From contig NZ_CP049258.1 of the NCBI RefSeq assembly GCF_011046735.1, positions 2,808,001 through 2,872,000 on the forward strand: a stretch of 64,000 bases of DNA, given 5' to 3'. Of the stretch, positions 26,741 through 35,695 are shown one piece after another (the stretch's first letter is position 1; every line of letters begins with the position of its first letter). Origin of the DNA: Nordella sp. HKS 07. GTDB taxonomy: Bacteria; Pseudomonadota; Alphaproteobacteria; Rhizobiales; Aestuariivirgaceae. The position numbers were made by a program, and so were the translations under genes. Under the pieces are notes generated by a model, which saw only the letters and a program-made list of their open reading frames with translations, made no database searches and had not been told where the DNA came from.

Positions 26741-26783
26741 CAATAAAAGACCGCCCTGGCATGCCCTTTACAGGCCAGGCGGT
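26741..26783 (-). terminator. Leader hairpin upstream of rpmI
   Basis: On the minus strand ACCGCCTGGC (26783-26774) pairs with GCCAGGGCGGT (26760-26750) with one bulged G, followed by CTTTTATTG. It lies 21-63 bases ahead of the rpmI start, so it is in the leader and could work as an attenuator. The run of T is short and interrupted. Confidence 0.5.
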
Positions 26784-26944
26784 TTGAACGGGCCGGGTTA
26801 TGGCGGAAGCCCGGGGAAAATGCAAGTGGGCCCGCCCAACCTGACGTAACAGGAAATAGAGGGGTCCCCAACGTAAGGTTCATTTTTGCGCTTAACAGCG
26901 CCGGGCCAGATGGCTAGAAGCCTGCCCGGGAACATACAGTGGCG

Positions 26945-28951
26945 ATGCAATACAGGAGAGAGATCGACGGTCTCAGGGCCGTGGCCGTTTCGTCGGTCAT
27001 CCTGTTCCATGCGGGTTTCGGACCCGTTACCGGCGGCTTTGTCGGTGTCGATGTCTTCTTCGTCATCAGCGGCTTCTTGATCACCTCTCTGATCATATCG
27101 GAGAAGGAAGCCGGCAGTTTCTCGATCACGGAGTTCTATGAGCGCCGGGCGCGGCGCATCCTGCCCGCCCTCTTCTTTGTCGTGGCGATATGTATCCCCT
27201 TCGCCTACTGGTGGCTGACGCCGCTGGATCTGGTGGCGTTCTCGCGCAGCGTGACCGCCGTATCGTGGTTCACCTCGAACCTTCATTTTCTCGGTGAAAA
27301 GGGATATTTCGATCCCGTCGCAGAGCTGAAGCCGTTGCTCCACACCTGGAGCCTCGCGGTCGAGGAGCAGTTCTATCTGTTCTACCCGCCACTGCTCATG
27401 CTGGCTTGGTATTTCTCACGGCGGTGGCTGATCTGGATCGTCGCGGCGGCGGCGCTGGCGAGCCTCGGTTTTGCCCAATGGGCCACGGTCCACGAGCCGG
27501 AACTCGCCTTCTTCGTCCTTCCGACACGGGCCTGGGAGCTTCTGGTCGGAGCGATCCTGGCGATCTATCTCGCCGGACACGAAGCGTCCCCGGCGGCGAT
27601 GCGGCACGCTCAGATCATGAGCAGCCTGGGTATCGTACTTGTTCTCTTTGCGATCCTGACCTTCGATGGGAACACGCCGACTCCAGGCCTGCATTTTATG
27701 GCGCCGACGCTGGGGACGGCCCTGATTATCGCTTTTGCCCGGCCGGGAACCATCGCCAGCGCGATCCTGGGCAGCAAGCCTTTCGTCTGGATAGGTTTGA
27801 TCAGCTACAGCGCCTATCTGTGGCATTGGCCGCTGTTCGCTTTCGCGCGCTACCGCGGTCAGTCCGAACCGTCGGCCGCCTTGGCTGTCGGCCTCATCGC
27901 CGCGACATTCATATTGGCTTATATAAGCTGGCGATTTGTCGAGAAGCCGTTCCGGAACCGGCAGCTGTTCAGCCGGACGCAGATCTTCAAGTTTGCCGGC
28001 GCGGGTGCCGCGATCACATTGGCGGTCGGATTGCTGGGCAGCGCCAATGGGGGATTTCCACAGCGACTGCCGCCCATAATGGCCGCCAATCAAGAAGATG
28101 GGCACTCCATCTGTCGGCCGAGAAGCCGTCTACCGGAAAATCCCGATATCAGAATATGCGAGTTCGGCGACGAAACTGCCACCCGAGCATATATCGTCTA
28201 TGGCGATTCACATTCGCGCTCGCTCACCCGGGAGATGGACAAGCGCCTTAAAGATCAGAACATCAGGGGCATACTCTTCGACGTTGACGAACGCTGCGAG
28301 ATCATCCCGCAATTCTTCCAGAAGGAAGGACTGAGCCGGCGAGCCCATTGTCAGAAGCTGTTCCAGGATCTTCTGACCTATTTCAAGAAGAGGAACGCCA
28401 TCCATATCGTCATCGCCATGCGGTGGACCATTCGCATGTATCCGACGCAGGGCGAGGTCGAGAATCTGGCCTTCACCAATAGCGACGGGGCGACGGATCG
28501 GCTGACCTACCGGGAGTATTTCACGCTCTCGCCCGATGGAAAAATGAGCATTGCCGCCGGCGACAAGCGCGAGGCGCTCAGGCAGTTCATCGAAGGAATG
28601 CTGTCGCTTGGCGTCAAGGTTCATGTCGTCTATCCGATTCCCGAAATCGGCTGGGACGCCACCCGCATGAATCTGTGGCACTATTTGAGCACGGGCAAAG
28701 TCCTCGATCAGCTGTCCGTCGACATGCGGGACTATGACGAGCGGAACAAGTTCGTGTCGTCCATTCTGTCGGAATTCGAATCCCGACCCAATTTCGTGCC
28801 CATCAAGCCGCGCGCATATTTCTGCGACACCTTCGTCAAAGGCCGCTGCGCCGTACAATTTGCCGGCGTGCCCTACTATGTCGACGACAATCATTTGTCG
28901 ACCATTGGATCCAAATTTCTGGTAGATGCTATCTTTGCCGATCAGGATTAG
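26945..28951 (+). CDS. Acyltransferase 3 family protein with SGNH domain (OafA-like)
   Basis: A 668-residue membrane enzyme that would O-acetylate a surface polysaccharide or lipid. The N-terminal half is an acyltransferase 3 domain of about ten helices (YRREIDGLRAVAV; GFVGVDVFFVISGFLITSLI; YERRARRILPALF). A final helix near residue 350 leads to a periplasmic SGNH hydrolase-like domain with GDSHSRS near residue 420 and the Asp/His pair in DDNHLS near residue 645. ATG 26945 fits the usual MxYRREIDG start; an in-frame GTG lies 6 bases earlier and neither has a good ribosome site. It stands alone, not within a polysaccharide cluster. Confidence 0.88.
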   Translation: MQYRREIDGLRAVAVSSVILFHAGFGPVTGGFVGVDVFFVISGFLITSLIISEKEAGSFSITEFYERRARRILPALFFVVAICIPFAYWWLTPLDLVAFSRSVTAVSWFTSNLHFLGEKGYFDPVAELKPLLHTWSLAVEEQFYLFYPPLLMLAWYFSRRWLIWIVAAAALASLGFAQWATVHEPELAFFVLPTRAWELLVGAILAIYLAGHEASPAAMRHAQIMSSLGIVLVLFAILTFDGNTPTPGLHFMAPTLGTALIIAFARPGTIASAILGSKPFVWIGLISYSAYLWHWPLFAFARYRGQSEPSAALAVGLIAATFILAYISWRFVEKPFRNRQLFSRTQIFKFAGAGAAITLAVGLLGSANGGFPQRLPPIMAANQEDGHSICRPRSRLPENPDIRICEFGDETATRAYIVYGDSHSRSLTREMDKRLKDQNIRGILFDVDERCEIIPQFFQKEGLSRRAHCQKLFQDLLTYFKKRNAIHIVIAMRWTIRMYPTQGEVENLAFTNSDGATDRLTYREYFTLSPDGKMSIAAGDKREALRQFIEGMLSLGVKVHVVYPIPEIGWDATRMNLWHYLSTGKVLDQLSVDMRDYDERNKFVSSILSEFESRPNFVPIKPRAYFCDTFVKGRCAVQFAGVPYYVDDNHLSTIGSKFLVDAIFADQD

Positions 28952-28968
28952 CTGCAGGCGAAAACTCA

Positions 28969-29670
28969 ATGTCCAAGCTGCGCTTCACCACCGCCCTTAT
29001 CATCGGCTCGGGCTCGGGTCTCAGCGCCTCCCTGGCGCGGCTTCTCGCCGAGCAGGGCTTGCGGATCGGCCTTGCCGCCCGCAACCCGCAGAAGCTGGCG
29101 AGCCTCGCCGCCGAGACCAGGGCCAGGACCTTTGCCTGCGACGCCGCCGATCCGGCGCAGGTCGAACAGCTGTTCGCCGAGGCCGACAAGGCGATCGGCG
29201 AGCCCGATGTGGTCATCTACAATGCTTCCGGCCGTTTGCGCGGCCCGCTGGTCGAGCTCAGCCCGGCTGATGTGGCGCAGGCCATCCAGGTCTCGGCCTA
29301 TGGCGGATTCCTCGCCGGCCAGCAGGCCGCCAAGCGCATGCTGAAGCGCGGCTTCGGCGCCATCCTGTTCACCGGCGCCAGCGCCAGCGTGAAGGGCTAT
29401 CCGCTCTCCGCTCCCTTCGCCATGGGCAAGTTCGCGCTTCGTGGCCTCGCCCAGAGCATGGCGCGCGAATTGGCGCCGCAAGGGATCCATGTCGCCCATT
29501 TCGTCATCGACGGCGCCATCCGCAATCCCGGCCGCAGCGAGCCCGCGGACAAGCCCGACAGCATGCTCGATCCCGATGCGATCGCGCGCAGCTATCTCGA
29601 CATATTGCTGCAGCCACGAAGCGCCTGGACCTGGGAGATCGAGCTCAGGCCGTGGGTGGAGAAGTTCTGA
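28969..29670 (+). CDS. SDR-family protein lacking the catalytic tyrosine
   Basis: A 233-residue short-chain dehydrogenase/reductase fold. The cofactor motif is GSGSGLSA (13-20), the conserved NAG-type motif is YNASG (84-88), and the serine motif is TGASAS (135-140). At the YxxxK site the sequence is FAMGK (150-154), so the catalytic tyrosine is phenylalanine while the lysine is kept. The C-terminal part is normal (ALRGLAQSMARELAPQGIHVAHFVIDG). I recall a subgroup of SDRs with this change. It may bind NAD(P) without normal reductase activity. It follows the acyltransferase by 17 bases. Confidence 0.85.
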   Translation: MSKLRFTTALIIGSGSGLSASLARLLAEQGLRIGLAARNPQKLASLAAETRARTFACDAADPAQVEQLFAEADKAIGEPDVVIYNASGRLRGPLVELSPADVAQAIQVSAYGGFLAGQQAAKRMLKRGFGAILFTGASASVKGYPLSAPFAMGKFALRGLAQSMARELAPQGIHVAHFVIDGAIRNPGRSEPADKPDSMLDPDAIARSYLDILLQPRSAWTWEIELRPWVEKF

Positions 29671-29726
29671 AACAGATCCGCCTCCGCACATTCCTTCCAC
29701 TCGGCCAGACCACCCGACCCCCATCC

Positions 29727-29765
29727 GGCGCGCTTCGCGCGCCACCTTCCCCGCAAGGGGGAAGG
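29727..29765. repeat. Double hairpin repeat between convergent genes
   Basis: GGCGCGC/GCGCGCC (29727-29733, 29737-29743) is followed by CCTTCCCC/GGGGAAGG (29745-29752, 29758-29765). It lies between the SDR gene and the convergent WYL regulator, so it may also end transcription. Similar GC-rich double hairpins are common dispersed repeats in Rhizobiales. Confidence 0.5.
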
Positions 29766-29793
29766 ATAGCTGAATGATGTCATCGGGGCGGAG

Positions 29794-30486
29794 TCACTCC
29801 GCCGGCTTGGTCTTCCAGCCGGATATCCACACATCCCTGAGCGCATCGCCTTCGTTGCGGAAATGCAGTCCGGTTCGCGTGCAGTTCCGAGTCCGGTCGA
29901 GGCGGAAATTGCGGATGGCCTGGCGCAATTCGCACCAGGCGACGATCATCGCGGCATCGAGATAATAGATGAGCGCCAGGGGGCGGATCACCCGCTCGGT
30001 GAGCTGGCCCTGCTCGTCTTGATAGGACAAAGCGAGCTTCTCCTCCTCGCGGATGGCGCGGCGGATCAGCGTGAAATCGACATTCGCGGGCTGGGGCGCG
30101 ATCGGCCCCCAGGCATGCAGCGCACGCGCCGATACGACCTGGCGCAAGGGCTGGGGCACCGCGGCGGCGATCTTCTGCGTCACTTTCCTGGCCGCCGCCG
30201 TCAGTTCCTTGTCGCCGGTGCGCTCGATGAGGGCGAGCCCGAGGACGACCGCCTCGGTCTCCTCGATGGTGAACATCAAGGGCGGCAGGTCGAAGCCGGG
30301 ACGGATGATATAGCCGATGCCACGCTCGCCATCGATCGGCACCCGCGTCGCCTGCAGCGCCGCGATGTCGCGATAGATCGAGCGCACCGTGACCTCGAGC
30401 CGCTCGGCGATCGCCGCGGCCGTGACCGGGCGCTTCGCCACCCGCAGGATCTGGATGATCTCAAAGAGCCTCGATGCCTTCCGCAT
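29794..30486 (-). CDS. YafY-type HTH/WYL-domain transcriptional regulator
   Basis: A 230-residue regulator. Residues 1-60 are a DeoR-type winged helix (RLFEIIQILRVAKRPVTAAAIAERLEVTVRSIYRDI). Residues about 130-200 are a WYL domain, thought to bind a ligand or nucleic acid (RRAIREEEKLALSYQDEQG, RPLALIYYLDAAMIVAWCELR). The ATG at 30486 matches the usual MRKASRLFEI start. The target is unknown; it is divergent from the LysE-type gene at 30730 across a pair of palindromes. Confidence 0.9.
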   Translation of the reverse strand: MRKASRLFEIIQILRVAKRPVTAAAIAERLEVTVRSIYRDIAALQATRVPIDGERGIGYIIRPGFDLPPLMFTIEETEAVVLGLALIERTGDKELTAAARKVTQKIAAAVPQPLRQVVSARALHAWGPIAPQPANVDFTLIRRAIREEEKLALSYQDEQGQLTERVIRPLALIYYLDAAMIVAWCELRQAIRNFRLDRTRNCTRTGLHFRNEGDALRDVWISGWKTKPAE

Positions 30487-30539
30487 GATCCTTCATCGCA
30501 ACTGACACAGCCCTGGCCATTGGCCAGCCTTATAGCCCG

Positions 30540-30614
30540 CTAGTGTCCCGAATCCGAAGTTCGCCACAGCCAGCGGGACCTTCCGAGCGAACTTCGGATT
30601 CGGAAGGACACTAG
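30540..30614. repeat. Long palindrome bounded by CTAGTGTCC, copy 1
   Basis: The arm CTAGTGTCC plus GAATCCGAAGTTCGC at the left pairs with GCGAACTTCGGATTC plus GGACACTAG at the right, with small bulges. It forms a hairpin of about 24 bp around a 25-base loop. It is one of two similar palindromes placed in tandem. Confidence 0.7.
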
Positions 30615-30628
30615 AAAACCTAATGATT

Positions 30629-30704
30629 CTAGTGTGCTTTTGAACACGAAGTTCCTGTCGGTGCCAACCGTCTGATATCAGGAACTTCGCGTTCAGCACA
30701 CTAG
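30629..30704. repeat. Long palindrome bounded by CTAGTGTGC, copy 2
   Basis: The left arm starts CTAGTGTGC and reaches GAAGTTCCTG; the right arm CAGGAACTTC runs back to GCACACTAG. It shares the outer CTAGTGT motif and the inner GAAGTTC motif with the palindrome 14 bases upstream, so the two are related units. It ends 25 bases before the LysE gene. Confidence 0.7.
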
Positions 30705-30729
30705 GATCAGATGAGAAACGGCGGACGCC

Positions 30730-31362
30730 ATGACCTATCCCGAAGCCCTATGGATTTTCTTCATCCTGCTTGCCGGCATCATCATCGTGCCGGGCATGGA
30801 CATGATCTATGTGATGGCCAATGCGCTGGCGGGCGGCCGCAAAGCCAGCCTCACCGCCACCTTCGGCATCATGACGGGCGGCGCCTTCCATACCGCCTTC
30901 GGCGTCTTCGCCGTCGTTGGCATGAGCCAACTGGTGCCGCAGCTCTATATGCCCATGCTGATCGCCGGCGCCCTCTACATGATCTGGATCGGCGTGACGC
31001 TGGCGCGCAGCACGATCGTGATGGGGAAAGTGGCGGAGGAGAGCCGGCGGTCGTCGCTCGCCATCTTCACGCAGGCCGTCCTCACCTGCATCCTCAATCC
31101 CAAGGCCTGGATCTTCGTACTTGCCGTCTATCCGCAGTTCATCCGGCCGGCCTTCGGCCCGCTGTGGTCGCAGGCCCTGGTGATCGGCATCATGGTGGCG
31201 GCGATGCAATTCGCGGTCTATGGCGGGCTGGGCCTGCTCGCCGCCGCGGGCCGCAATGCCATGACCGGCAATCCCGGATTCACCATCTGGTCGGGCCGCA
31301 TCGCCGGATTGCTGCTGATCGCCGCCGCGCTTTTCACTCTGTGGCGCGGCCTGGAGCTGTGA
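30730..31362 (+). CDS. LysE/RhtB-family exporter
   Basis: A 210-residue membrane protein of six helices, with the family opening LAGIIIVPGMDMIYVMANALAGGRK and the later LTCILNPKAWIFVLAVYPQF. Members export amino acids such as lysine, threonine or homoserine lactone. The start ATG 30730 fits MTYPEALWIFF. It ends three bases before the convergent EamA gene. The substrate is unknown. Confidence 0.9.
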   Translation: MTYPEALWIFFILLAGIIIVPGMDMIYVMANALAGGRKASLTATFGIMTGGAFHTAFGVFAVVGMSQLVPQLYMPMLIAGALYMIWIGVTLARSTIVMGKVAEESRRSSLAIFTQAVLTCILNPKAWIFVLAVYPQFIRPAFGPLWSQALVIGIMVAAMQFAVYGGLGLLAAAGRNAMTGNPGFTIWSGRIAGLLLIAAALFTLWRGLEL

Positions 31363-31365
31363 CCG

Positions 31366-32322
31366 TCACGCCTCATTGCCGCGCAACGGCGCCCGCCTGG
31401 GCCGCTCGCGGATGGCGATGGTCACGCCCGCCACGATGACGAGGCCGACGCCGGCGAGCGTCGAATAGCCGGGTAGCTGCGCGAAGAACAGGAAGCCCCA
31501 CAAGATGGCCCAGGGCAGGGCGGTATATTCGAAGATGGCGGCGAGATTGGCTTCCGCCATGCGATAGCCCTGGCTCAGGCAATAATTGCCGATGGTCGCC
31601 GCCACGCCGCAGCCCAGCATGAGCAGGAAGTCCTGGGTTGTCGGCCAGCTCCAGGCCCGCAGCAGGAAGGTGAGGCTCGGATGGCTCCATTCGGAGAAGG
31701 CGCCGTTGCCGATGAGGAGGCCGGCGAGTCCGGACAGCAGGAAGAAGGTGAGATTGATATAAACCGCCATGGTCGAGGCCGATTCGGTGGCGCCGATATA
31801 GCGGCCATGCAACTGCGCCAGCGCGTAGAAGAGCGCCGAGAGGGCGGGCAGCAGCACCGCCCATTCCAGCATGCCGAGCCCGTCCTTCATGACGATGAGG
31901 ACGCCGACAAAACCGAGCAGCACGGCGAACCAGCGGACCCGGCCTACCTTCTCGCCGAGCAAGGGCCCGGCAAGCGCGGTGATGAAGAGCGGCGCCGCGA
32001 AAGAGATCGCCACCGCCATGGCGAGGGGGAGGGCGGCGATGCCGAGATAATAGGTCGTATAGGCGAGGAACAGGACGGAGCCGCGCAGCAGATGCGCGCC
32101 GATCCGCGGCGTCTTGAGCCGGCCGAGGCCCGTCTCGAAATGGGCGATGACGAGCGTGAAGGGCAGTGCCAGGAAGCTGCGGACGAAGACGATCTCATGC
32201 GCCGGATAGGTCGCGGAGATTCCCTTGATGATGAGGTCCTGGAAGGTGAAGGCGACCACCCCGATGCACATGCAGGCCACGCCGATCAGCTGGCGGCGGC
32301 GCGCTTCCTGGTCATCGATCAT
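31366..32322 (-). CDS. EamA-family DMT permease
   Basis: A 318-residue membrane protein with ten helices in two EamA repeats (about 13-145 and 155-290). The start at 32322 gives MIDDQEARRRQLIGVACM, a short cytoplasmic lead before helix 1; in-frame codons at 32358 and 32403 would add an unlikely polar extension. It resembles the S-adenosylmethionine or drug/metabolite exporters, but the substrate cannot be assigned. A second, distinct EamA gene is at 14367. Confidence 0.87.
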   Translation of the reverse strand: MIDDQEARRRQLIGVACMCIGVVAFTFQDLIIKGISATYPAHEIVFVRSFLALPFTLVIAHFETGLGRLKTPRIGAHLLRGSVLFLAYTTYYLGIAALPLAMAVAISFAAPLFITALAGPLLGEKVGRVRWFAVLLGFVGVLIVMKDGLGMLEWAVLLPALSALFYALAQLHGRYIGATESASTMAVYINLTFFLLSGLAGLLIGNGAFSEWSHPSLTFLLRAWSWPTTQDFLLMLGCGVAATIGNYCLSQGYRMAEANLAAIFEYTALPWAILWGFLFFAQLPGYSTLAGVGLVIVAGVTIAIRERPRRAPLRGNEA

Positions 32323-32387
32323 CGGGCGATGGGACTCCGAAAATGAAGACCGCCCCATCGTGACGATAGAGCGGTCCATGTCTCGTA

Positions 32388-32484
32388 GAGCAAATCCCGC
32401 CAAAGTTGAAGACTTTGGCGATAAGGATTTGCTCCTGGTACTGATTTAGCGCAGATCCTTTTCGGCGAAGTAATTACTTCGCCG
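32388..32484. repeat. Mosaic of palindromes
   Basis: The first unit has outer arms GAGCAAATCC/GGATTTGCTC (32388-32397, 32425-32434) enclosing CGCCAAAGT/ACTTTGGCG (32398-32406, 32412-32420). The second unit is a perfect 22-bp palindrome at 32463-32484 with arms CGGCGAAGTAA/TTACTTCGCCG. The same two-part plan recurs at 38578-38730. It lies between infC and the EamA gene, so the first hairpin may also terminate infC. Confidence 0.65.
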
Positions 32485-32509
32485 GGATGCGCGCGCGATA
32501 ACAGAGCGC

Positions 32510-33073
32510 CTATTTCGGCGCCAGCACCATGACGATCTGGCGGCCCTCGAAACGCGGCTCGGACTCAACCTTGGCGATTTCGACCGTGTCGCCCTTCACC
32601 CGGTCGAGCAATTGCCGTCCGAGCTCCTGATGCGCCATTTCGCGGCCGCGGAAGCGCAATGTGACCTTGACCTTGTCGCCTTCCTCGAAGAAGCGTTTCA
32701 CCGCTTTCATCTTCACGTCATAGTCATGGTCGTCGATCATCGGGCGCATCTTGATCTCCTTGATCTCGATGACCTTCTGCTTCTTGCGGGCCTCGTTGGC
32801 CTTTTTCTGTTCCTGATATTTGAACTTGCCGTAATCGAGGATCTTGGCGACCGGCGGCTTCGCATCGGGCGAAACCTCGACCAGGTCGAGGCCGGCCTCT
32901 TCGGCCATCATGAGCGCCTGGCGGATGGGAACGACGCCGTGGTTCTCACCCTGGGCGTCGATGAGGCGGACTTCACGGGCATCGATACGGTTGTTGATCT
33001 TGTGGCCCTCTTCTTTGTTCGGCTGGGGCTGCGCCGAGCGGCTGTTGGCTGGCCTGCGGGGTGGTATGCTCAA
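32510..33073 (-). CDS. infC: Translation initiation factor IF-3
   Basis: A 187-residue IF-3. After a proline-rich lead it reads [22 protein letters not shown] (N-domain), [21 protein letters not shown] (linker) and [21 protein letters not shown] (C-domain). There is no ATG at the right place. TTG at 33073 lies about 11 bases after AGGAG; an in-frame ATA lies two codons later. Non-standard starts are usual for infC because IF-3 represses its own message by rejecting them. Any start further upstream would overlap the divergent hydrolase. It stands alone, away from rpmI-rplT. Confidence 0.95.
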   Translation of the reverse strand: MSIPPRRPANSRSAQPQPNKEEGHKINNRIDAREVRLIDAQGENHGVVPIRQALMMAEEAGLDLVEVSPDAKPPVAKILDYGKFKYQEQKKANEARKKQKVIEIKEIKMRPMIDDHDYDVKMKAVKRFFEEGDKVKVTLRFRGREMAHQELGRQLLDRVKGDTVEIAKVESEPRFEGRQIVMVLAPK

Positions 33074-33183
33074 GTGGTCGTCGTCTCCTGAAAGGCGCTG
33101 GGATATGGCAAGAACCCCGAAGCGCGTTGCGAACCCTGTATAGACCGTGAAGATGGGTCGCAAGTCAAGGAGAGAGAAGCCTG

Positions 33184-33987
33184 ATGCCACAATTCGAAAT
33201 GATGGAAACCCGTCCGGCAATTCGTATCGCCGTCGACCGCCGCGAGCCCCGCGACGCCGACCGGAAAAGACCGGGATTCCTGTGGCTTGGCGGGTTCAAG
33301 TCCGACATGACCGGCACCAAGGCCGAACGGCTTCGGGAACTTTCGGAGAGGGATGATCGGTTGTTCATCCGGTTCGACTATTCGGGCCACGGCGCTTCCG
33401 AGGGCCGCTTCGAGGACGGCAACCTGTCCCTGTGGCTCGCCGAGGCGCGGCTCGCCTTGAGCCTTGCAGGCGATCGTCCGATGATCCTCATCGGCTCCAG
33501 CATGGGCGGCTTCCTGGCCCTGCTGCTGGCGCGCGAGGGGGCGGGCCATGTCGCCGGGCTGGTCCTGGTTGCGCCCGCCGCCGACATGACCCTCCACATC
33601 GAGGCCGAGATCGCGGCGAGGCCCGAGGCGCTGGCCGCGCTGGAACGCGACGGCATCTGGCAGAGGCCCAGCCGCTACGGCGATCCCTATCCGATCACGC
33701 GCAACCTCATCGCGGACGGGCGCCGGCACTGCGTCCTGGAGGAGGGGCTCGATCTTTCCTGTCCTTTGCGCATACTGCATGGCGACCAGGATCCCGACGT
33801 GCCCTGGCAGCTCGGCCTCAGGACCTTTCAGGCGGTCCGCGCCGCCGACGCGCAGTTCACCTTGATCAAGGATGGCGATCACCGCCTGTCGCGCGATCAG
33901 GATATCCTGGCCATCCACCGCGCCGCCGAGGAGCTGGCAAGCGCATATAGGTGGCGTAGCCAACTCACTGATGCCCCCAAACCTTGA
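33184..33987 (+). CDS. Alpha/beta hydrolase
   Basis: A 267-residue hydrolase, probably an esterase, thioesterase or depalmitoylase-type enzyme. The nucleophile elbow is GSSMGG near residue 104, the oxyanion region is [13 protein letters not shown] near 37, the acid is likely in HGDQDPDVP near 200, and the histidine is in DGDHRLS near 234. ATG 33184 gives the usual short lead. Its end overlaps the convergent TauE gene by 23 bases. The substrate is unknown. Confidence 0.88.
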   Translation: MPQFEMMETRPAIRIAVDRREPRDADRKRPGFLWLGGFKSDMTGTKAERLRELSERDDRLFIRFDYSGHGASEGRFEDGNLSLWLAEARLALSLAGDRPMILIGSSMGGFLALLLAREGAGHVAGLVLVAPAADMTLHIEAEIAARPEALAALERDGIWQRPSRYGDPYPITRNLIADGRRHCVLEEGLDLSCPLRILHGDQDPDVPWQLGLRTFQAVRAADAQFTLIKDGDHRLSRDQDILAIHRAAEELASAYRWRSQLTDAPKP

Positions 33988-34744
33988 TGGCCGAAAGGAT
34001 TAAAATCAGGGCGAGGACAGGGAGCAGGACCGCATCAGGGACTAACCCTAACAGCTTACCGCCTATGATTGCCCCGACCACTGACCCGGCCGCCATTGTC
34101 AATGCGAAGCGCCAGTGCTCGCGAATGACAACAAAGCTTCGGTCACCGCTATAACGCGCAAAACCCACAAGCATGGTCGGGAGGCTCACGGCAAGGGACA
34201 GGCTTCCGGCGAGCTTTATGTCGGCGCCGAACAGGAGCATCAGGGTTGGAATAAGCAGTTCACCGCCAGCGACGCCCATGAGCGAGGCGACGACACCAAT
34301 CGCAAAGCCTGCAAGGGCGCCCGCGATCATCTGGGCCGTGCCGTTGAGCAATGACTGTCCGCCGTCCAGAGCATGGCCCCATAGGAGAACGGCAGCCATC
34401 ACGACAAGCAGCACGGCAATGGTGCGATATAGGGTCTGTGACGTAAGCTTGGTTGCCCAACTGGCCCCGACCCATGCTCCCAGAAGGCTACCCGCCAGCA
34501 AATTGACGATGATGGACCAATGGGAGGCGATTGTGTCAAAGGGCACAGTCGCCGCCCTGAATGGCAAGGCGGTCGCCACGACAACCAGGCTCATGGCTTT
34601 GTTGAGAATGACGGCTTCAAGAGCGGGAAACCGAAACAGGCTTATCAGGATGGGAAGGCGAAACTCCGCGCCACCCAGTCCGATCAATCCGCCGAGCGTG
34701 CCAACTGCCGTCCCAGAGCCGAACGCAGCGATTTTAGATTTCAT
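33965..34744 (-). CDS. TauE/SafE-family sulfite exporter-like permease
   Basis: A 259-residue membrane protein with seven to eight helices and the two-repeat TauE/SafE layout (GTLGGLIGLGGAEFRLPILI in the first half, VASLMGVAGGELLIPTLMLL in the second). Members move sulfite, sulfoacetate or similar anions. The start ATG at 34744 overlaps the stop of an upstream open frame (ATGA). The role is assigned at family level only. Confidence 0.88.
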   Translation of the reverse strand: MKSKIAAFGSGTAVGTLGGLIGLGGAEFRLPILISLFRFPALEAVILNKAMSLVVVATALPFRAATVPFDTIASHWSIIVNLLAGSLLGAWVGASWATKLTSQTLYRTIAVLLVVMAAVLLWGHALDGGQSLLNGTAQMIAGALAGFAIGVVASLMGVAGGELLIPTLMLLFGADIKLAGSLSLAVSLPTMLVGFARYSGDRSFVVIREHWRFALTMAAGSVVGAIIGGKLLGLVPDAVLLPVLALILILSAIKVWGHQ

Positions 34745-34863
34745 GTTTTCGGACAGCGCTTCTCTGGCGCCAGTCGTTTGAATGCGTCATCGAATGCCCG
34801 CCCAGATTCGTCAGCCTCAATGCGCCGAGCAGCTTGCTTGAACCGCTCTTCATACTCAAGAGA
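34741..34863 (-). pseudogene. Gene-tail remnant fused in frame behind the epimerase stop
   Basis: On the minus strand 40 codons stay open between the TAG of the epimerase gene (34866-34864) and a TGA at 34743-34741, giving a charged helical peptide that begins SLEYEERFKQAARRIEADES. No start codon is available in frame. It reads like the C-terminal end of a small conserved alphaproteobacterial protein whose front has been lost, and its stop overlaps the TauE start. It is in the same frame as the epimerase, so read-through would append it. The call is tentative. Confidence 0.4.
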
Positions 34864-35694
34864 CTACGAGGGCAGGGTCGCCAGCAGCGCCGTCAGTCCC
34901 TCGCGATAGGTCGGAAAGAGCAGCCGGTAGCCGAGCTCCTGCTTGATGCGCTTGTTGGAGACCCGCTTCGATTCGGCATAGAAGCTCTTCGCCATCGGCG
35001 AGAGAGCGGCGGCGTCGAAGGCGATCTCGGGCGGCGGCGGCCGGTCGAGGAGCTCGGCCGCGAAGGCGACGACCTCTTGCGGCGGGCACGGCTCATCGTC
35101 GCAGACATTGTAGGCGCGTTCCGGATCGGGCCTGGCGATCGAGGCCTCGAGCACGCCGGCAATGTCCTCGACATGAATGCGGCTGAAGATCTGGCCTTGC
35201 TTCACGATACGCTTCGCCGTGCCGTCGAGGATCGAGACGAGCTGATTGCGCCCCGGACCATAGATGCCGGCCAGACGGAAGATGTGAAGCGGCAGGCCGA
35301 GCTCATGCCACTGCGTCTCGGCGGCGAGGCGGCGCTGGCCGCGCTCGGTGGTGGGGGTGAGCGGTGACGTCTCGTCCACCCAGTCGCCATGGCGGTCACC
35401 ATAGACGCCGGTGGTCGAGAGATAGCCGGCCCATTGGAATTGCCGCGCGCGCTGGCGGAGATCGTCGGCATGACGGCTCAGCACGGGATCGCCTTGCGGT
35501 CCGGGCGGTACCGAGATCAATAGGTGAGTGACACCGTCGAAGGCAGATTGAGGAAGCGCGGTGCTGCCGTCGAAGGCCAGCGTCCCGTTTTCGCCTGAAC
35601 GGCTGGTGCCGGTGACCGTCCAGCCTTTGGCGGTGAGCCGGCGCGCCAGGGCCTGGCCCGTGAATCCTAAACCGAAACAGAAGAGATGGGGCAT
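34864..35694 (-). CDS. NAD-dependent epimerase/dehydratase-like SDR (YeeZ type)
   Basis: A 276-residue extended SDR. It starts PHLFCFGLGFTGQALARRL, a GxGxxG cofactor motif, and includes STTGVYGDRHGDWVDE near residue 105. These features are those of YeeZ-like proteins, whose reaction is not established. The ATG at 35694 is two bases from the queG stop; a longer in-frame version to 35757 would overlap queG and adds a basic tail not seen in the family. The two are probably one transcript. Confidence 0.85.
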   Translation of the reverse strand: MPHLFCFGLGFTGQALARRLTAKGWTVTGTSRSGENGTLAFDGSTALPQSAFDGVTHLLISVPPGPQGDPVLSRHADDLRQRARQFQWAGYLSTTGVYGDRHGDWVDETSPLTPTTERGQRRLAAETQWHELGLPLHIFRLAGIYGPGRNQLVSILDGTAKRIVKQGQIFSRIHVEDIAGVLEASIARPDPERAYNVCDDEPCPPQEVVAFAAELLDRPPPPEIAFDAAALSPMAKSFYAESKRVSNKRIKQELGYRLLFPTYREGLTALLATLPS

Positions 35695-35695
35695 G

